From Diadophis punctatus similis (Eukaryota; Chordata; Lepidosauria; Squamata; Dipsadidae), in NCBI GenBank assembly GCA_023053685.1, contig JALIGW010000001.1, positions 72,270,240 through 72,334,239 of the forward strand: DNA of 64,000 nt, in the 5' to 3' direction. Made by a program: the position numbers and the translations under genes. The notes below the pieces were generated by a model. It was not told where the DNA came from. It made no database searches and saw only the letters and a list, made by a program, of their open reading frames with translations. Shown here one piece after another: positions 34,346 to 46,100 of the stretch; the first letter of the stretch is position 1, and the number at the start of each line of letters is the position of its first letter.

Positions 34346-34891
34346 CTGTGGTGGCGAACCTATGGCACGCATGCCACAGGTGGCACGCGGAGCCATAGCA
34401 GAGGGCACGCGAGCGTTGCCCACCGGCAAACCGGAAGTGCGGAAAAACGCACTTCCGGTTTGCCGGTGAGCTGTTTTTTGCACTTCGGAGGGTTCAGGGA
34501 AGCTTCCTGAAGCCCCGGAATGCAAAAAACTACAAAATGGACAAACTGGAAGTGCGGAAAAATGCACTTCCGGTTTGCCGGTGAGCTGTTTTTTGCACTC
34601 CAGAGGGTTCAGGGAAGCTCCCTAAAGCCCTGGAATGCAAAAAACGACGAAACGGACAAACCGGAAGTGCATTTTTCCAAACTTCCGGTTTGCCCATTTC
34701 GTCGTTTTTTACCGTCCCAGGCTCCGGTAAGGCCTTTGTGCGGTGTGTGTGTGTGTGTGTGCATGCGCATGCGCAGGGGGCAGCATGGGGGGGTGTTGTG
34801 CGCATGCATGGGGGTGGGCACACATGCGCGCGCTAGCGCGCGCACCCCCCCCCTTTTTGGCACACAAACCAAAAAAGGTTCGCCATCACTG
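34346..34891 (-). mobile_element. Non-autonomous hAT-like element, family A, inside the Penelope-like element
   Basis: The ends are CTGTGGTGGCGAACC and GGTTCGCCATCACTG, with perfect duplications ATCTATAG (34338-34345, 34892-34899). The internal polarity is opposite to the copies at 15.3 and 32.4 kb. It contains two long near-repeats built on GCACTTCCGGTTTGCC and a perfect NRF1-type TGCGCATGCGCA at 34764-34775. It encodes no protein of its own. Confidence 0.95.
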
Positions 34892-35164
34892 ATCTATAGA
34901 CTATGTCAAAGAGACTATCACCCAGCCCAAAAAAGAACAAAAAGAGCCAAGCACCTCTCCACCAACAATCAGCACCCAGATCAGCATATATTAACTCCAA
35001 GATTAACATCAGACCAACAATCAAGTAAACAATGCCCCTATCAAGAAACTGCCAAAGAGCCAACAGTAAACAGCCCAACCAAAGAATCTCTAAGATCACC
35101 CCCAACAACACTGACAGGGCAAGCCACCAGAATATAAAATGGCCGCAAACTGCACTCTTTACCA

Positions 35165-35205
35165 GCACTGATGATGTTACCTAGTTTGGGTAATGAAATG
35201 TCTGC
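35165..35205 (+). ncRNA. Hammerhead-ribozyme-like motif, minimal type I
   Basis: The order is stem I strand GCA, core CTGATGA (35168-35174), stem II GTTACC/GGTAAT with a 7-nt loop, core GAAA (35195-35198), TGTC, then stem I partner TGC. The invariant core is complete. Stem III would be a single A-U pair closing TG, the minimal form described for Penelope-like elements, where pairing is thought to improve in dimers. One extra T separates the core from stem II. Activity is untested, and the short stem I makes it uncertain. Confidence 0.6.
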
Positions 35206-35297
35206 AAGGAAACAAGCAAGCTCAGATAGCACCAAGGTCCCCTCCTAGTCATTTTGAGATGACTTTTGCAAAAAGAAAATTGCACTAGCATCATAGG

Positions 35298-35638
35298 CAG
35301 GGGTGGGTTATAACTTACCTCGCTGCCAGTTCGCTTCGTGGGCGTGCGCGCGCTTAATGTGCGCATGCAAGCACAGTTCCAAAAAATCTGGGGGGGAGCC
35401 AAAAACAAGATGGCGACCGCATGCACAGTGCCGGAAACTCGGCTTCTGCGCATGCTCAGAAGAAAAGAGAAATTTAAAAAGTTTCGTAGAAAAAAAATCC
35501 AAAAAAAATTCAAAAAAAAGATGGCGGCGCCCACAGACCGGCACCGACCAATCCAGTTCAGTGATGTCATTGTGACATCACCAGTGGGTCGCTACTGGTT
35601 CGGGTGAACCGGTCCAAACCAGGAGGAACCCACCCCTG
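35298..35638. mobile_element. Non-autonomous hAT-like element, family B
   Basis: The ends are CAGGGGTGGGTTATAAC and GGAACCCACCCCTG, with perfect duplications ATCATAGG (35290-35297, 35639-35646). It contains a YY1-type AAGATGGCGGC at 35518-35528 and a related CAAGATGGCGACC near 35408. Frames up to 129 codons on both strands are incidental. Confidence 0.93.
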
Positions 35639-36918
35639 ATCATAGGGCAATATACTGCTGAATTCACATACTTCAAAGTGTTTTAGGCTATCTCAGAAGT
35701 TCATAGCACACAAAAAGGTTTTAACACATTACAATTACTAATTAATGAGATGTAACTATCATATAACCTGTATTTGCAAAACCATCCTTTCTCCCAATTC
35801 CTTGCCTGATTCCCTTTTCAAATCCTACATCAATTTAGCTACTTAGTGCATCTGATGAAGTGAGCTTTAGCTCACAAAAGCTTATGCCTCTTAATAACAT
35901 GTGTTAGTCAAAAAATATACTACCAGATAGCTGTTGGAGATGTTGTGTGTGATACAAAAGCATACATGTGAGTTGCTTGGGAATATGAAAACACCCTTTT
36001 GAAACTTAATCAGAAGTTGTCTCTTCCAATATGACAATCCCGACTAGAACAGTTATCTCAATGCATGATTTTTTTTTGCCTATAACTATTTTTAACAAGG
36101 GAATTAAGTATAACTATCATAGAACGTAAGACCTTAGCATAAGTTTTTGCTCTATGTTAATCAGTATGGCTTTAATGAAGCTTCATTTGTGTTTGTATTT
36201 TGCTAGCTACATTAATATTCAGCAAGCATATACAGCATTCATACTTAATTTCTAAACTAGAATTTCTTATCAAGACTACAGCTAATGGGCAATTAGTAGA
36301 AAAACTGTTTAAATTGATTCCTTTAAATTGACCTGATAGGGTGATAGATATAAGAGAATCATTGTCCTCATGATCCATGCCAAGAATTGTATTCTTAAAC
36401 ATCTGAACAGCCAAATATCAATTTTCCTTTAAAAGATTGATTTCAAAGAAATTTTTGATTTGGGATTGAAAGCTACATTGAATGAAGAGTTAGGATCATT
36501 CTTTTTCTTGCAGACTGCAGTCATCCAGGGCGAACCAAAATGTTGTAGGATAAAAAGTATTCCAAAAAGCATAAGTAGGATTTTTTAAACCAAATGCCAG
36601 TACTAACATTTTGCTTTGGATCATTAACATTTAGCTACAAAAACAATTTAGGAAGTGTTAGTATTAACATAATTATATTTATGACCAACGTTTGGTTATC
36701 TATTATCTATTACATGTTTTAATAGCCAACAATAAATAGGATTTAAGTACATTCAATGAAATACTCTCAGCTACTAAAACATTTTATATGTTGACATCCA
36801 AGATGACTACTATTGAATAATTTGTATAATAGATTTAATTTCCAGTTGTAGCACAATGATTAGACAAGATGAAAAATTAGGTTTTGGATTTGATGGTTGA
36901 TGCAGAATTGCCCACTCT
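35639..36918. other. AT-rich DNA with a hammerhead-like repeat remnant
   Basis: The hammerhead-like motif at 35848-35887 is the only item recognised. The surrounding GCTTATGCC...GTTAGTC sequence resembles a dispersed amniote repeat I have seen but cannot name. Confidence 0.5.
35848..35887 (+). ncRNA. Hammerhead-like motif with one core change
   Basis: The layout is stem I GCAT, core CTGATGA (35852-35858), stem II GTGAGCT/AGCTCAC, then AAAA where GAAA is required, GCTT, and stem I partner ATGC. The minimal stem III (an A-U pair around GC) parallels the motif at 35.17 kb. The G-to-A change in the core would be expected to abolish cleavage. In related dispersed copies I recall GAAA at this place. 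Confidence 0.5.
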
Positions 36919-36926
36919 GTTTAATC

Positions 36927-37028
36927 CAGTATTTCTGAACTTTGGCAACTTGGAAATGTGTGGACTTCATCTCCCAGAATTCCTCAGTCAACACTGAAGT
37001 CCACAGCTGCCAAAATTGAGAAATACTG
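36927..37028. mobile_element. Short hAT-like element, family E
   Basis: The ends are CAGTATTTCTGAACTTTGGC and GAGAAATACTG. The flanks GTTTAATC and GATTAGTC match at six of eight positions. Only 102 bp long, it contains TGGACTTCATCTCCCAGAAT and an inverted CTGAAGTCCACA, so it is largely palindromic. Confidence 0.75.
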
Positions 37029-37036
37029 GATTAGTC

Positions 37037-37848
37037 TCATCCCCATCAGATTTCAAATATAGGAGATATGTGAACAATGCAGTCCTGAAAAGGAGATAAA
37101 TGGATGTGTAAGCGCATTGCTTCTATTAAAACATGCAGGATAATGTAGTGGTCAGTGAGCAACAGTTCTGGTTCTGAAATACTCACATTATAACAGTAGA
37201 TAGCAAAAGTATGAGGTTAGGATGCCATTTAGAACCTGCATTTGTAACTTACACTGTTCACTTTTCTGATTGTTTCCCATAAGTAGCAATAAATCAATTA
37301 CACAGCAGCTGATTACTGGGATATGCTATATAACTAAACAAGTTATTGTCCCAGGTACAATCTGCAATTATGTCTTTTATTTGTTAGTATGACTTAGAAC
37401 TTTGATAGTATCTGCTAACCAGTAATGATTAAGCCATTTGTCTAGATTGTTGGAGGCCCTTCCGTCTGCAAACCCAATGTCCGTTCTTGCCCTTCCCAAT
37501 TCAAATTTCCATATTAGGCTATGGGGACCATAATGTCATTTTATGTCACCTGGGGCTACATCAGAAAAAGGAAATCAAACTATGACTGAAATCTCTCTTA
37601 CAATACTTACAAATGATTTTTTTTTCTTGGATGACCTAAGTCTGTGACCACATTTGTATTCTGGTTATTTATAGGAGCAATTTCAAGGTTTTACAAATCC
37701 ACGTTTATTAATGTGTCAGGGTTTTATATGATGCAGTTTTTATCTCATGTTTAGTCTGAATTTATATATTTAAAAATCATTACTGAAGAAAGTAAAAAAA
37801 CCTAAGAAGTGAAAAAGAGAGAACACAGCAAAGAAGAAAAACTGAGGT
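37037..37848. other. AT-rich DNA, nothing recognised
   Basis: No gene or repeat was identified. Confidence 0.5.
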
Positions 37849-38105
37849 GAGCCAAGCTGGCACAGTGTGTAGAGTGTAGTACTGCAGGCCACTTTAGCTG
37901 ACTGTGATCCGCAGGTCAGCGGTTCAAATCTCACCGGCTCAAGGTTGATTCAGCCTTCCATCCTTCCGAGGAAAGTAAAATGAGGACCCAGATTGTTGGG
38001 GGCAATATAAATATACATTGCTTACTGGTGTAAACCGCTTAGAGAGTGCTTGCACTGTGAGGCGTATATAAATCTCACTAATAAATAAATAAATAAATAA
38101 ATAAA
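37849..38105 (+). mobile_element. Sauria-type SINE, AATA-tail subtype
   Basis: The head is GAGCCAAGCTGGCACAGTG, the B box GGTTCAAATCTC, the body CAGCCTTCCATCCTTCCGAG, and the 3' block TATACATTGCTTACTGG with an AAATAAAT tail. AAAACTGAG before and AAACACTGAG after may be an imperfect target duplication. Confidence 0.9.
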
Positions 38106-38317
38106 AACACTGAGTTTCTCAAAGCAATCAATATTATTATATGGTGTTATTATTGAATACCAATGAATATAAATAATCTTGTAAATAATTTGGACCTAGC
38201 AAATAGGAAATCTAGGTTTTCGGAAATAATATTTTCTTTACAAGAATAGGTTATAAAAACCACATAAATTTAAATAAACTGGGTTTTTTTAAATCTCAGC
38301 TTTAGTATGTTTACAAA

Positions 38318-38515
38318 TAACTTAAGATAGTTAATATATTTAATAGTCCTTCCTCCTAATATTTTCCCCACAACAACCCTGAAGGTGAGTTGACCTGACA
38401 GAGGGTAACTGGCTCAAAGTCACCCAGCTGGCTTTCATGCCTATGGTCGGACTAGAATTTAAAGTCTCCTGGTTTCTAACTTTGTGTCTTAACCATTAGA
38501 CTAAACTGGCCTTAT
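38318..38515 (-). mobile_element. MIR-like (CORE-SINE-type) remnant, antisense
   Basis: CACAACAACCCTGAAGGTGA, TCAAAGTCACCCAGCTGGC and CTTAACCATTAGACTAAACT occur in the order of an ancient tRNA-headed SINE, with the tRNA-like head at the right end in antisense. The divergence is high, so the exact family is uncertain. Confidence 0.5.
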
Positions 38516-39783
38516 TTAGCTTGACAGACTACTTTTTATTTCAAAGGAGGGCCCCAAAGTATGTTTTTAAGCATGAATGGCATATTGATGAGATTATCAA
38601 TAGTTCAGCAGGATGGTTCCAATTATGATTCTTTCTTAGAATCAGGACATTTTAGAATTTGTTATGTAAAGCCACAGTTTAGGGCATGATCCACCAAGAT
38701 TTGGTAGAAGGGGGAATTCATCCCAGAGGGCAAATGCTACAATAGGGAAGATGAGATTCAGAGTCCCAATTGTTTGGCATTGTTTAATCAAAGGAATCCA
38801 GAACGCACCAACCCTATCATATTGAGGTATCCAGGCAGATGCTAAGCAGATAGGTATCTCTCAAATATTCGAGACCTATGTCATGGAGGGGTTTATATGT
38901 AATGACAAATCATACTGGATTTATGTCAGTGAAACCTGTGACATCATTCATCTTAACAAGCATGATAACACAGTGATATTGACAAACAGTCTAATCAAGA
39001 AACACAGCTCTAAAATTCTCCGAGCAAATTTTTTTGCTAAGACTCAGAAGCCCGCAGAGACAACAAAATTAAGTTTGTGATTTGGGTTATCAATTGTGAA
39101 GCTGTACAAATAAACCAGTTTACAATAAAATGGCTGCAGAAACAATGCAGATGAGCTAAAGTAATTCAAAAATCAATCTGAGAAAAGCAGAGCTAAAAAG
39201 AAAGGATTATGGAAGACAAAAAAAGAAAACAAAGAACTATCTACAATGGTACAAGAACTAGCTAAGAAATAAAACAGTGGGTTTAAAAAGAAAAAAGGAA
39301 AAGAGATATAGTAGCTGAGTATTGAGACTACTAAACCTCAATTATGTATGATTTCTTTTGGCTTAGCGTAAATCATGAACCATCAAGTCTCTGTGATTAA
39401 TAAAGCATGATTTATGGTAAGTGGATACCATGATGAGCAGAAAGAACAAGCCAAACTTTTAAGTTTGTTTCTGGTTCTTTTTTTATTTATTCAAAATAGA
39501 CAGAACAAGCCTACCAGAGGCTAAAAGTAATCTCTTATAAGCCTTTTTTTACATTTAAATAGTGTGAAAGTCAGGCCAAGAAAAATAATTTGTCACTGCA
39601 TTCCCACCCAAATTTCCACTTCACACTCTCTCCTTATTTTGAATCTGCAGATAACTGTACATTTGAGGTATGCATTCACATTTCCAGGAACATGTTATAA
39701 CATTTTTTTAATGTAGAAGTTATGTCAAGTTGTTTTTCACATTGGGATGCGCTGAAACATACAATTTGACCATGCAACCATAC
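38516..39783. other. AT-rich DNA, nothing recognised
   Basis: No credible frame or known repeat. A 65-codon frame at 38883-39080 lacks any motif. Confidence 0.5.
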
Positions 39784-39791
39784 AAGTGTAT

Positions 39792-40073
39792 CAGAGGTGG
39801 GTACCTGCCAGTTCGGAGCGGTTCTATAGAACCGGTAGCGGGAATTTCCACCCACTCGCCAAACCGGCAGCGACCCAGGCCTGCCACGCCCCCGAACCAG
39901 CTCTCTTGGCGGCACTGTAGACACCGCCATCCTGTTTTTTGCTTTTGTGCACGTGCAGAAGCTTTTTTATGCTTCTGCGCATGTGCAGAAGCTGGATTTT
40001 TAGCACTGCGCATGCGTGCGTGCAAAGCACGCCCGTGCATCGCGGCAGTGAGGTAAGCCAGAACCCACCCCTG
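39792..40073. mobile_element. Non-autonomous hAT-like element, family B
   Basis: The ends are CAGAGGTGGGTACCTGCC and CAGAACCCACCCCTG, with perfect duplications AAGTGTAT (39784-39791, 40074-40081). It contains GGTTCTATAGAACCGGTAGC and two GCTTCTGCGC/GTGCAGAAGC hairpins. Confidence 0.93.
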
Positions 40074-40081
40074 AAGTGTAT

Positions 40082-40913
40082 GACCCAGACCACTGTGTGG
40101 GAGTGTAACAGTTTTTGCAAATCACTTGTTACCTTGTTCCTCTTCCTACAAAGAAGAGCAGGCTAAAAATTTTCACCTTCATGCTCTTGCTGTCTGTATC
40201 CCCATTATCTCTTCTACTGCCATAGCAAGATCAGGACAAGAATCCAAGGACTGGCCAATTTGAACAGAGAAAGGAATAGGCTATATTGAGTGTTGCCATC
40301 AGAACTGATTTTTGCATAATCACTGCTATTGTGTCTTGTTTAGCACACCAAAGAGAAGCCAAACCATAAATATGATGAAGCCAAAGCCAAAGTTGCATGT
40401 GTGAACTCTGGAAATAAGTGTGGCAGCATACAGATATATAGGATTAAATAACAAAATGGCTCAAGAAGGAAAACATCGACATCGATAAAAGAATAAGAGA
40501 CAGAAGAAGACAAAGGGAAGGAGAAAAGGTAACTGGACTGATTTTTTTGAGCAAGAAGAAGAAAAAGACGGTTTGAAACAGGGGTAAAAGAATCCATCTA
40601 TGTTAGAATTGAACAGCCCTCCTTCAATGGGGAGGGGGAGGAGGAATTCAACACCACATATCCCCAATATACAATGCAGTCCTTTTGGCTGTTACAAAAA
40701 GATTCCACACCTCTGATTCTGATGATGCTGAGGGTATAGATAAAACCCCAAGTAGCCTCAATGGCTCTCATAGAGTGTTACGACCAGATAACTGCAAAGA
40801 AACACAATCCTTCCATCAACTCCTCCAAAATCCTGTCAGAACCTATCCTTGCATCCCACCCCCAATCTAGCCTGAACTGTCAGTACCTGTCCTTCCATCT
40901 TCCTCACCATCTA
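40082..40913. other. Purine-rich, AT-rich DNA, nothing certain
   Basis: The segment from about 40685 may belong to the repeat carrying the hammerhead-like remnant at 40.92 kb, but I cannot place it in a family. Confidence 0.4.
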
Positions 40914-40955
40914 ATACAACTGATGAAGCTTCCTGGATGGGAACTAAAACATCTT
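40914..40955 (+). ncRNA. Degenerate hammerhead-like motif
   Basis: CTGATGA (40920-40926) is followed by an imperfect stem II, TTCC/GGAA around TGGATG, and AAAACATC where GAAACGTC would be expected. Two changed positions in the 3' core region indicate a dead copy. Stem I pairing is poor. Confidence 0.35.
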
Positions 40956-40967
40956 TTTCTTCTTCCT

Positions 40968-41768
40968 CCTCAAAGATCCAAAAAAGATCTTGACAGTCTT
41001 GAATACTGGGCCCTATCTAACAAAATGGAATTCAAAGTAGATAAAAATAAGGTTTTACATTTAGGCAAGAAAAACCAACTGTATAGGTACAGGCTAGGTG
41101 AAACATGGCTTAATACCTGTAATTGTGAGAGGTATCTTGGAATCCTAGCGCACAATCACTTAAGTATGAGCCAATAGTGTGTGGCAGCAACCAAAAAAAT
41201 AAATACAATCCTAGGCTGCATTAATAGAGGGATAGAACCAAGATCACATGAAGTTCTAGTACTGCTTTACAAAACCTTAGTAAGACCACACTTGGAATAC
41301 TGCATCCAATTCTGGTTGCCACAAAATAAAAAAGATGCTGAGACTCTGGAAAGAGTGCAGAAAAGAGCAACAAAAATGATTAGCGGGCTAGAAGCTAAAA
41401 CATGTGAAGAACGGTTACAGGAATTGGATATATCAAGTTTAATGAAAAGAAGACTGATAGCAGTTTCCAATATTTGAGGGGCTCCTACAAACTATTTTCC
41501 AAAGCACCAAAAGGCAAGATGAGAAACAATGGATGGAAATTAAGCAAAGAGAGAAGAAACCTAGAACTAAGGAGAAATTTCCTAACGATGAGATCAATCA
41601 ACAAACGGAATAGCTTGTCTTCAGAAGTTATGGGTGCTCCATCACTGGAGGCTTTCAAAAATAGACTGGACAACCACTTATCTGAAATGGTATAGGTCTC
41701 CTGCTCAAGCAGGGGGTTGGACTAGAAAACCTCCAAGTTCTCTTCCAACTCTGTTATACTATGTTCTT
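40968..41768 (+). mobile_element. CR1 LINE 3' part, degenerate
   Basis: The translation gives KKDLDSLEYWALSNKMEF and KVLHLGKKNQLYRYRLGE. After a stop come CINRGIEPRSHEVLVLLYKT and LVRPHLEYCIQFW, the C-terminal RT/thumb of CR1. The 3' end, GGGGGTTGGACTAGAAAACC followed by TCTTCCAACTCTGTTATACT, is complete. One stop at 41176 and a frame change near 41460 make it non-functional. It is the uninterrupted reference for the split copy at 15.3 kb. Confidence 0.92.
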
Positions 41769-42894
41769 TTAAAAAAATCAGTCTAGTTGCCTTTAAAAAA
41801 AAGAAAAAAAAAACACATTTGAGACAACTATGACTTGAATGACTGAGAATCTTCATAGACAGAGAGAACTGTAGTCTTGACTGCCATAGAGCCGTTCAAG
41901 AATGGATTCTACAAAAAGCAAGGCAAAAGCAAGGTGAGAGTGAGGACACATTATTGAACAAATTAAATTTTTGACTAGCTGTTTCAGATCCCTGCCAATT
42001 AACTTTGCACTCCATTGCATATTTAGCAATAAGCCCTTCATTTTCAGAGTTGCAGCAGCACCTATGAACCCTAACTGCAATTTGACCTCTATGTTTTTGC
42101 TTGGAAAAGATGCCTGTCACTTTTGATACAGTTATGTGCATTGCCTACACACCAATGTGCACCATAGTCATACAAAGGATTTAATTATTTTTTAATCACG
42201 AAAATAATAATAAAAATAATAAAAATGTTATCAAACAAGAATTACATTATTTTCATATCAAAATTATCCCAAACTTTGGCCATTATGTAGGTTTTAGCAT
42301 AATTTTTACAATGTTAATATTAATATTATGGATATATTACTAGTACTAGTTTTGACTATGTATATCAAAGAAATCATAATTATTGTAAACTATTGTGAAA
42401 CTTTAGTAATAGGTAGAACAACAATAAATCCATCTAACCAAGGAAGGTTTCTTTTTTTAAGTGAAACAGCATAATTTGCCAAAAGAAAATATGTTGTAGT
42501 GCAAACTAGAACATAATTTGAAGTAATTCTTAGCTTTAAAAAGTTTATATTTGAGGAAGTGATTTACAAACATTGGCAAGTTCAAATATAATCATAATGT
42601 ATGCATTACAGAACATAATGTATAATAGTAATGGACTTTTATGTAAGAACACTACAGAAACTTTGATGGAATATAGGATAATATCTGAATGTTTGTTTAA
42701 TTCTGTGTTCATTAATTCTACACATGAACATATTAACTGAATAGGGGTGAATACCCAACAGATTTAGAATGTCCACAGATTTATTCAGTGTCAGTATATA
42801 TCACAAAGAATATTCCTTTATCTGAAAAAAGCTTCCAGATTATTTCAGTTTATTATTACTTTTATTGTTTCAAGAGAGTAGACATATGTAGATT
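41769..42894. other. AT-rich DNA, nothing recognised
   Basis: A short AATAATAAAA run lies near 42200. No gene was identified. Confidence 0.5.
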
Positions 42895-43138
42895 GAGCCA
42901 AGGTGGCGCAGTGGTTAAATGCAGCACTGCAGCCTACTTCAGCTGACAGCTAGTTCAGCAGTTCAGCTGTTCAAATCTCACCAGCTCAAGGTTGACTCAG
43001 TCTTCCATCCTTCTGAGGTGGGTAAAATGAGGACCCAGATTGTTGGGGGCAATATGCTGAACTCTGTAAACCGCTTAGAGAGGGCTGTAAAGCACTATGA
43101 AGCGGCATATAAGTCTAAGTGCTATTGCTATTGCTATA
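42895..43138 (+). mobile_element. Sauria-type SINE, TATTGC-tail subtype
   Basis: The head is GAGCCAAGGTGGCGCAGTGG, the B box TGTTCAAATCTC, and the tail GTGCTATTGCTATTGCTATA. TAGATT occurs just before the head and just after the tail, a likely short target duplication. Confidence 0.9.
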
Positions 43139-46100
43139 GATTTATAATGTTCTGATTTATGTGATTTATCTATTTTCAGGGAAAGAAATACCATATATTT
43201 CTTGATGTAAACTTAATTTTGTCAATAAAACAATATCCACAAGGAATAAAAAAGAGACTGAATACTTTGGAACCAGAATTGTGAATCTATGTAAACAAAG
43301 AGATTAAAAGATTCCCAGCGAGTTTGTTGAAGTGCAGAAGAATCTCTTTGATTCTTATACCATACAACCATTTCAGGAACGAAATGCCTCCTTATTAATG
43401 CACATCCTTATGCATTACCAGTACCAAAGTAACATGTGCCTATGTTCTTCCATTCTTATTCACTGCGAATTCTAGCCAGAATTACCAAGGTTTAAGCAAT
43501 ATACTAGGTTGCTGAAATGAAGAATTAGCAATGAGATCAGAAGCAAAACATTAGAAAAAAATCAAGCATATATGACTACATAAACACACAGAATAAAAGT
43601 GTTCTGGCATACATTTATAGGGAGTACATTTGGACATTTCAGTTCAGCAGATCCATTGTGGGACACACAATAGCTGGAACACAAAAATCCTGGGCTGGGG
43701 TGGGTGATTGGGGAGGAGTCCACTACCCCAACAATTCAGCAGAAGTTTCATATAAGAATTAAGTTCTTATATGAAAGCAATATTAAGATAAATATGCTTT
43801 CCCCCTTCATTTCAATCTGAACATTTCATTTCATTTATTTATTTATTTATTGTTCAAATTTATAAGCCGCCCAACTCCCAAGGGACTCTTCATTTTTTCT
43901 TCATTTCATATTTATGAAGAATCCAGATTTACTCGCTGCAGTAGGTGTAACTATTCCTAGCAAAAAGAGGACCGGGTTGTAGATACACCTGCAGAAGATA
44001 AGCAGTCTATCAAAAAAACAAAGAAAAAGCAAGCCATGTTCAGAAGCACATATAATACGATCCAAATCCAGATTTTTATGGACCAACAACACTTAAGATC
44101 TGTTAGATGGACAAATCTATCATCTTGCTTTTTACCATATTCAGATTTTATTTTAAAGAAGTGCTGTCCTTTGAAGTTTCTTTCCATTTTATTTAAGAAG
44201 AAATTTATGCCTTTAGAATGAGGATTTTCATTCCTGGTTAGCCACAACATGGAAATGAATCATTAGGATGGCAAAAGCCATGGATTCCTGGTGATTCCCA
44301 GAATAGAGTTTCTCTAAGGTTGTAATTACAGTAGCATAAAGACTGTTTGTTCACTAACAGCTGGGATGCTTCTAAATCACATCACATCCCACAGTAGAAG
44401 TAATGAACACATTTATTCAGTATGTAGTCTATTGCTTGAAGATAAATCTTGATCTTTTCCCAATTTTTGTTTAAGAAGCCAATCTTTTTCATTGTAAAAC
44501 AAAACAAAACCCTGCCATCCCACATTTTAAAATATATTACTAGCATTTGCAGTCACGCAAACATATTATTCACTCCGGGGGGGGGGGGACTGCAAACATC
44601 CTGCATTTTGGATTATTCTTCAAAATCCAGCCTTGGAGTATTTGCTTTATTTTGGGCAATAGAGGGCAATAAGCAAGTGTTCCATTTCACCTCTCTAAAA
44701 TAATGTACATGGAAGCCTTTTAAATCTTCTTTGCTCCTTCTCTTGGCTGCTAGCAGGCTTAATGTAAATGAAAATATAAAAAACGAAGTAACATGAAAGT
44801 GACAAGGCACATTTCTTCAATCCAAATTTGTGGATTCCGTTCATGGAAACTATTTTGTCACAAACAAAATTAACGGAATTAGCAGGTCCTATTTCTCAAT
44901 TCCTCTCCTTGATCAGGGAGGAATTATGAATAACCAGTCTACTCACGGACTCCTCATCCCACTGCAGTTGTCAGTTCCACTTCAGTTTGGTTCTTGAAAT
45001 TGCTTCTTAACTGCTTTTCAGCTATTAGGGATCTTTGCATTGACAAGTTTGAAAATACAGGGAGAGTTTCCTTCCATCCTTAGCAAAAGAAGTTTTAAAT
45101 ACAAGTTCAGCAATAGGGGGACTATAATGTTAATTTTAAAAGTTACAAGCAGAATAAAGGTCCATATGTATTTGAAATAAGATTTTGAAATTAATTAAAA
45201 GAATTGTTCCCATAGAAAAAAGGTTTTTGTTTTGAATTCTTAAAATAACTAATAGATTGGAAAGTTGGATACTAGCGGGATACTAGATTACAATTACGGT
45301 AAAGAAGAACACCTATCTTTGATTTACTAATACAGAATTCAGGAAAATACTTAAACATTGGATGTACTGAGGGATATTTGATATTATCAATAGTGTTTGT
45401 CATTAGACTGTGTTCAAAAGTTGTTATGGAATAGGAACATATTTTATTGGACCCAACTGAGACTGATGTCAAGTAGATTTAAATATGATAGGCTACAAGA
45501 ATGATATGGAAAAAGATGCTGCACTGCATATACAAATGAAACGGGTTAATGTCTTAATAATTCAAAACAATATACAAATAAATAACCAAAAGAATAACCC
45601 AAATAGCTTTCCTGTACTGGATATACAAGAGATGTGCTTTGTTTTGAAGGATTTTGTGAGAAGGGACAAAGAAAAAAATAAGAAGAAATAAAATTCTAGG
45701 ACATTTGAAGGAATTAAAGATCAAGATTGTTAAAAATAAAAAGAAGAAATACAATGTTCTTTTATTTGATCAAGATTAAAATTGATGTTATTAGCTCTGG
45801 TATCCCTTAATGGACTTTTGGTGACCAGGGCTGAATTATGAAGGCTTTAAGGATTTGTTTATAGATAAGGGAGGAGAAATAGGAAGGGGAAATAATTTAT
45901 ATATTTCTTTTCTTTTTCTTTACTATATTCTTATTTTTTTTCTCTTTTCTCCTTTCTTTCTCTTTTTTCCTTTTTTTTCCTTTAGTTTGAATTAGTTTTT
46001 ATCATTTTAATTGTAATGTTTAACAAACTAGTAAAAATATGTTTCCCCATTCCCTACTGTGGATGTCACTTAGTTCATCATATGTATTTGCAGACTCAGA

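Larger units (their letters stand above)
34115..35255 (+). mobile_element. Penelope-like element 3' part, interrupted by an hAT-like insertion
   Basis: The left piece translates to EHQLAVRRHGENSLISQH, resembling the end of the GIY-YIG endonuclease domain of Penelope-like elements. After a one-base frame change near 34270 the next frame reads EFLEAWHS, then AINRHID, the conserved C-terminal motif of these proteins. The frame then continues across the hAT insertion, with YRLCQRDYHPAQK on its right side. About 250 bp further on lies a hammerhead-like motif (35165-35205), which fits the ribozymes reported in Penelope-like terminal repeats. The RT part is absent, and the copy is broken by the frameshift and insertion. 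Confidence 0.75.

Noticed and set aside
34520..35137. 205-codon frame on +
   Set aside because: It is a chimera: its first half is hAT-like element sequence and its second half the Penelope-like C-terminus in frame by chance. It is not a single gene.
40685..40760. CTGATGATGCTGAGGG as a further hammerhead core
   Set aside because: No GAAA or stem II partner follows at a usable distance.
45898..45995. Pyrimidine tract plus CCTTTAG as a splice acceptor
   Set aside because: No open, motif-bearing exon follows, and pyrimidine runs are common here.
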